16,436 nucleotides of DNA from NCBI GenBank assembly GCA_025457785.1, contig JALOTS010000009.1, forward strand, positions 1 to 16,436, given 5' to 3'. The notes beneath the pieces were generated by a model. It saw only the letters and a list, made by a program, of their open reading frames with translations. It was not told the DNA's origin and ran no database searches. The first letter of the stretch is position 1. Each line of letters opens with the position of its first letter. Shown in pieces: positions 13,349-16,436 of the stretch. The position numbers were made by a program, and so were the translations under genes. This stretch comes from Pontiellaceae bacterium. Its GTDB lineage: Bacteria; Verrucomicrobiota; Kiritimatiellia; Kiritimatiellales; Tichowtungiaceae.

Positions 13349-14353
13349 ATGACCCCGCTGCGTCAAACCCGCGTTCTAATCGTTAAACTGAGCTCGCTCA
13401 GCGGCCTGTTTCACGCCCTGCCGACGGTTCATGCGTTAAAAACCGGCATGAACGCCTTCATCGACTGGGCCGTTCAGCCGGAATACGTTGATCTCGTTCG
13501 CTGTTTTACCGATGTAAGCGCTGTTCTGTCGTTTCCCCGGTACAACCTGATCCAGGACGGACCGAATTTTCTGAGAGAGTTGTGCGAAACCCGTTATGAC
13601 TACGTCGTCGATCTGCAGGGACTGATGAAAAGCGCCGTCATCACCGCGCTTGCAAGAGGAAAGAAAAAGATCGGTCCGTCCGGCACACGTGAAGGATCGC
13701 AGTTTTTTTATCATCAGCTCGCGGGAAAAAAAGACAGACAGCGACACGCAGTGGATGAACTGATGGATATCGTCCGCCACCTGCACCTGACAGTTCCGGA
13801 AACCGCCGAATTCCCGGTTGTTTTTCCAAAGCATTCAGACCTTGGAAAGGGACGGCAGATCGCCCTTTGCCCCGGCTCACCATTCGCCGGAAAAAACTGG
13901 CCGCCGGAACGTTTTGTTCAGACCGCAAAACAACTGAAACAGGATGCCGATACCACGTTTCATCTGGTCGGCGAACCGGCAGATCATTGGCTGTGCGAAA
14001 AAATAGCGGATGAGATCGGCGCCGGAACCTTGAATCATGCCGGAAAAACAACGCTAGTTGAACTGGGCAGTCTGCTGCAGGAAATGAATCTGCTGATTAC
14101 CGTCGAAAGCGGCCCGATGCACATCGCCGCCGCCGCCGGCACACCGACACTGGCGCTGTTCGGCCCGACCTCGCCGCTGCGCACCGGCCCGTACGGCAAA
14201 CCGCACCGCGTGATTGAATCCCCCTTCCGGCCCCTGGAAAAAATAATTTCTAAAAAAACCCGGCTGAACGACCTGCGCTATATCGAGGCCATCCCTGTTG
14301 AACCGGTCGTTCAACAGGCCCGTGAAATCATCCGGCAGACTGGAACCCAATGA
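13349..14353 (+). CDS. GT9 family glycosyltransferase (heptosyltransferase-like)
   Basis: 334 residues, the length of WaaC/WaaF heptosyltransferases that add heptose or related sugars to the lipid A core at the inner face of the membrane. Family segments are RVLIVKLSSLSGLFHALPTV (8-27), VVDLQGLMKSA (86-96), IALCPGSPFAGKNWPPERF (171-189) and SGPMHIAAAAGTPTLALFGP (254-273). In the first loop the family has a catalytic Asp (the GD of SLGD). Here it reads SLSGLFH, putting Gly19 in that place. The nucleotide-binding DSGP motif is ESGP (E253). Activity is therefore uncertain. It begins 7 nt after the LpxC-like gene and ends with a 4-nt overlap with the acyltransferase gene, a clear operon. The donor sugar cannot be deduced. 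Confidence 0.88.
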   Translation: MTPLRQTRVLIVKLSSLSGLFHALPTVHALKTGMNAFIDWAVQPEYVDLVRCFTDVSAVLSFPRYNLIQDGPNFLRELCETRYDYVVDLQGLMKSAVITALARGKKKIGPSGTREGSQFFYHQLAGKKDRQRHAVDELMDIVRHLHLTVPETAEFPVVFPKHSDLGKGRQIALCPGSPFAGKNWPPERFVQTAKQLKQDADTTFHLVGEPADHWLCEKIADEIGAGTLNHAGKTTLVELGSLLQEMNLLITVESGPMHIAAAAGTPTLALFGPTSPLRTGPYGKPHRVIESPFRPLEKIISKKTRLNDLRYIEAIPVEPVVQQAREIIRQTGTQ

Positions 14354-15246
14354 ACCCGCTTCGCGAACGAACCGAATACTTCTGCCTGCAGGGATTAATC
14401 GGCATTCTGAAAATCCTGCCGGACCGTCTGATCGACGGCATATTCCGTCTTTTGGGTGCTCTCTTTTTTCTGTTGGGCACCCGCCGGCGCAACCTGACGC
14501 TGAGAAATATCCGGATCGCCTTTCCCGAAAAAAGCCGGAAAGAACGGCTCGGCATCGCCTGGCGCTCTTTCCAGAATATGGCCCTGTTTACGGGCGACAG
14601 CTTTCGCATCACCGCAGGAAAACTAACCCTCGAAGAGATTAAGTTGATAGTGGATGACACGGATATCAAAAAATACCGTGCCATCCGCACAGACCCCGGA
14701 CGCGGTGTACTTCACCTGACCGGGCACCTTGGAAACTGGGAACTGCTGGCCAACTACGCCGCCATTTGCGGATATCCCTCCAACATTATCTCCCGGCAGG
14801 GAAACAACCGCCTGATTGATGCAAAAATTGTCGTGCCGGGGCGGACCCGCTACGGAAACAAAATTTTCTATAAAAAGAACGCCCTGCTTTTCATTGGAAA
14901 AGCTCTCTGTCACGGCGAGGCGGTCGCCTTCCAAATCGACCAGAAAATCAGCAGAAAACAGGGTGTTCCGGTGCAGTTTTTCGGACGGGAAGCGATGGCC
15001 ATCTCCTCTTCCGCCGCACTGCAAATCCGGTTCAACCCGCTCGTTATCCCGGTCTTTGTCGTTAAAACCGGCACCCATCGCTATAAACTGCTCGTCGGAG
15101 ACCCCGTTGAATGGATTGATGACGGATCTCCGCATGAGGAACAGATTCAAAAACTGACGCAGCGGCATCAGAACCTCATCGAAGAGATGATCCGGCAGTA
15201 TCCTGACCAGTGGTTCTGGATGCATAACCGCTGGGGGCTTTCATGA
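14350..15246 (+). CDS. LpxL/HtrB-like lipid A acyltransferase
   Basis: 298 residues, close to the usual 300-310 of the LpxL/LpxM group, which transfer secondary acyl chains to lipid A at the cytoplasmic face of the inner membrane. A hydrophobic N-terminal anchor (about 11-43) precedes RRRNLTLRNIRIAFPEKS, which is typical. The catalytic HxxxxE motif is H126 to E131 in HLTGHLGNWELL. AVAFQIDQKISRKQGVPVQF (191-210) matches the conserved second region, and QYPDQWFWMHNRWG (283-296) the C-terminal signature. The start overlaps the GT9 stop as ATGA, and the stop overlaps the next start likewise, so translation is coupled. All expected catalytic residues are intact, unlike its two upstream neighbours. 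Confidence 0.93.
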   Translation: MNPLRERTEYFCLQGLIGILKILPDRLIDGIFRLLGALFFLLGTRRRNLTLRNIRIAFPEKSRKERLGIAWRSFQNMALFTGDSFRITAGKLTLEEIKLIVDDTDIKKYRAIRTDPGRGVLHLTGHLGNWELLANYAAICGYPSNIISRQGNNRLIDAKIVVPGRTRYGNKIFYKKNALLFIGKALCHGEAVAFQIDQKISRKQGVPVQFFGREAMAISSSAALQIRFNPLVIPVFVVKTGTHRYKLLVGDPVEWIDDGSPHEEQIQKLTQRHQNLIEEMIRQYPDQWFWMHNRWGLS

Positions 15247-16259
15247 AAGCGCTCCTGCTGACCGACGGAAAACCGGGCCACGAAAACCAGTCGATCGCCC
15301 TCTGTCGGCATCTGGGTCTGGAGTTTGAAAAAGTCACCGTTTCCTATCCCTGGAAACCGGCCAAAGCGCTCTCCTACCTTTTCGATCATCTCGGGATTTA
15401 CACCGGACGCATCTTTCAGATGTCAGAAATCGGAAATCAGAAGTCAAAAGTCAGCAAAAGCTCTTCCCGCCGACTTCCGGCCTCTGTCCTCTATCCTCCA
15501 TCTTTCGACCTGATCATCTCCGCCGGCTCGGCCGGTTTTTATCCGAACAAAGTGCTGGCCCGGAAACTGGGAATTCCGAACATCGCCATTTTAAATCCGA
15601 AAGGCTATCGGCCGGATTTCACACGCATTCTATGTCCCGCCTACGATCACCCTCCGAAACGGGATCACATCGTCGAACTTCCGCTCAACCTGTGCGCCGC
15701 CGATCCATCCTTCTTCGCTGAAAAAGCCGCTGAGTTTAAAACAAAGTATAAACCGGACAAGTCATCGGCGGTCGGATTCATCATCGGCGGGCCCAACGCC
15801 ATATCGACGATTGATGCCGCCACGCTCAAAAAACAACTGGAACAGGCGTTTGCGCTGACGGAAGGCTGCGAACACTGGGTAACCACTTCGCGCCGGACTC
15901 CGAAAGAGGTTGAGATGATCATTGAAGAACTGCCTTTCGACTATCAACTGATCAACTCCCGCGACGGCTACAATCCCGTTCCGGCCTTCATCCGGCTTTG
16001 CGACCGCCTGTTCGTCACCAGCGATTCCGCCTCCATGATCAGTGAATGCGCCAGCTTCGGAACGGCATCCGTTGAAATTCTGATGAACCGCCAGCTCAAA
16101 ACACCCAATAAATTTCAAGAATTTATCCAGGGACTGGAAAAACTGGGCGCGGTTCATGTTTTTGACGGCACAACGGAAAACGCCCGCAAAAAAATAGACC
16201 TCTCAGCCCTATTGAAAGAACGCCTCAAACCGATTATCAAATTTGAGCAGAATCATTGA
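15243..16259 (+). CDS. ELM1/GtrOC1 family protein (DUF1022)
   Basis: 338 residues. The family is named after plant ELM1, which acts in mitochondrial fission; bacterial members resemble GT-B glycosyltransferases and often lie in LPS gene clusters, as here. Family marks are LLTDGKPGHENQS (5-17), DLIISAGSAGF, GFIIGGPNA, WVTTSRRTPKEVE and FVTSDSASMISECASFG near the end. Residues about 60-82, between the N-terminal part and the strand DLIISAG, are a low-complexity stretch rich in Ser, Lys and Gln, encoded by degenerate repeat DNA. This is likely a tolerated insertion. The start overlaps the acyltransferase stop (ATGA). The last codons and stop lie in a 15-bp unit repeated three times. A role in decorating the LPS core or lipid A is inferred from context. 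Confidence 0.87.
   Translation: MKALLLTDGKPGHENQSIALCRHLGLEFEKVTVSYPWKPAKALSYLFDHLGIYTGRIFQMSEIGNQKSKVSKSSSRRLPASVLYPPSFDLIISAGSAGFYPNKVLARKLGIPNIAILNPKGYRPDFTRILCPAYDHPPKRDHIVELPLNLCAADPSFFAEKAAEFKTKYKPDKSSAVGFIIGGPNAISTIDAATLKKQLEQAFALTEGCEHWVTTSRRTPKEVEMIIEELPFDYQLINSRDGYNPVPAFIRLCDRLFVTSDSASMISECASFGTASVEILMNRQLKTPNKFQEFIQGLEKLGAVHVFDGTTENARKKIDLSALLKERLKPIIKFEQNH
15422..15505 (+). repeat. Degenerate short-repeat tract inside the ELM1-family gene
   Basis: The first part consists of imperfect TCAGAAnTC / AATCAGAAGTC units up to about 15456. It is followed by a pyrimidine-rich stretch (CTCTGTCCTCTATCCTCCAT) that is common in intergenic repeat DNA of some bacteria. Two of the three frames remain open across it. 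In the gene's own frame it encodes SEIGNQKSKV, then SKSSSRRLPASV. Confidence 0.5.
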
Positions 16260-16290
16260 CAGCAGAATCATTGACAGCAGAATCATTGGA
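16246..16290 (+). repeat. 15-bp unit in three tandem copies at the gene end
   Basis: AGCAGAATCATTGAC at 16246-16260 and 16261-16275, and a third copy differing only in its last base (16276-16290). The unit is five codons long and each of the first two contains an in-frame TGA. The first TGA is the stop of the ELM1-family gene and the second a back-up stop. The third copy carries TGG instead and supplies part of the GGAG sequence upstream of the next gene. Confidence 0.9.
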
Positions 16291-16302
16291 GAAAAACCTG
16301 CC

Positions 16303-16436
16303 ATGCCGATTGCTTGTAAATTCACACCGAGAATCCTGTCACAGGATGAATTTCATGCCATTGATAAAATAGTTATGAAGCATACCTTTGACATCCAAAA
16401 TGAGATGGGTCGGCTGTTTGACGAGAATATCTACCA
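16303..16436 (+). CDS. Probable GxxExxY protein, N-terminal part (runs off the window)
   Basis: 44 complete codons are visible. The segment DEFHAIDKIVMKHTFDIQNE followed by MGRLFDENIY resembles the N-terminus of GxxExxY proteins, a small family with a PD-(D/E)XK-nuclease-like fold and no established role. The motif Gly-x3-Glu-x2-Tyr-like GRLFDENIY is the basis of the name, given from memory. GGAG (16288-16291) lies 11 nt upstream of the ATG. It could be cotranscribed with the LPS operon, but such genes are often scattered singly. The rest of the gene is outside the window. Confidence 0.5.
   Translation, partial: MPIACKFTPRILSQDEFHAIDKIVMKHTFDIQNEMGRLFDENIY

Noticed and set aside
1..16436. 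CRISPR array, tRNA, rRNA or riboswitch
   Set aside because: No regularly spaced repeats, cloverleaf-like sequences or known leader motifs were seen on either strand.

Overview
The window reads as a stretch of chromosome from a Gram-negative bacterium. It carries lipid A/LPS-type genes (an LpxC-like deacetylase, a GT9 heptosyltransferase-like protein, an LpxL-like acyltransferase), the lipid II flippase MurJ and lipoyl synthase. The mixture of genes, and several short palindromic repeats of a kind I associate with Verrucomicrobiota/Kiritimatiellota/Lentisphaerota genomes, suggest a member of the PVC group. That placement is an inference and was not tested by any search. No rRNA, tRNA or CRISPR array was seen.

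Layout. (1) 1-293: a broken 5' end of a probable IS4-type transposase whose recognisable part stops at a 28-bp perfect palindrome. (2) 294-4518, plus strand: a small membrane-anchored Cys-rich protein, a YmdB-type phosphodiesterase, YceH, then xseA and xseB (exonuclease VII). (3) 4634-5071, minus: a two-CBS protein with its own recognisable promoter; 5289-6173, plus: a short-chain dehydrogenase; 6174-6998, minus: a NifU-domain scaffold protein followed by a UPF0316 membrane protein. (4) 7202-7858, plus: a DedA membrane protein; 7896-9534, minus: lipA overlapping a GT2 glycosyltransferase. (5) 9707-12204, minus: a CPBP (CAAX-type) membrane protease followed by murJ. (6) 12319-16259, plus: a tightly packed envelope operon of LpxC-like protein, GT9 transferase, LpxL-like acyltransferase and an ELM1-family protein, with 4-bp stop/start overlaps between the last three genes. 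(7) 16303-end: the start of a probable GxxExxY protein.

The most striking feature is inside xseA. A whole REP-associated tyrosine transposase (RAYT, an HUH/Y1 enzyme) with its two flanking REP palindromes, a perfect 26-bp inverted pair, lies in frame within the exonuclease VII large subunit. The host gene and the transposase therefore form one uninterrupted 635-codon reading frame. Removing 648 bp (216 codons) restores a normal-looking XseA of 419 residues.

The same theme recurs in milder form. lipA contains a palindrome-encoded insertion of about 15 residues, and the ELM1-family gene contains a short insertion encoded by degenerate repeat DNA. The xseA-xseB junction holds two adjacent palindromes, and the ELM1 gene ends in a triplicated 15-bp unit that carries the stop codon. 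Two members of the LPS operon, the LpxC-like protein and the GT9 protein, appear to lack residues normally needed for catalysis in their families.
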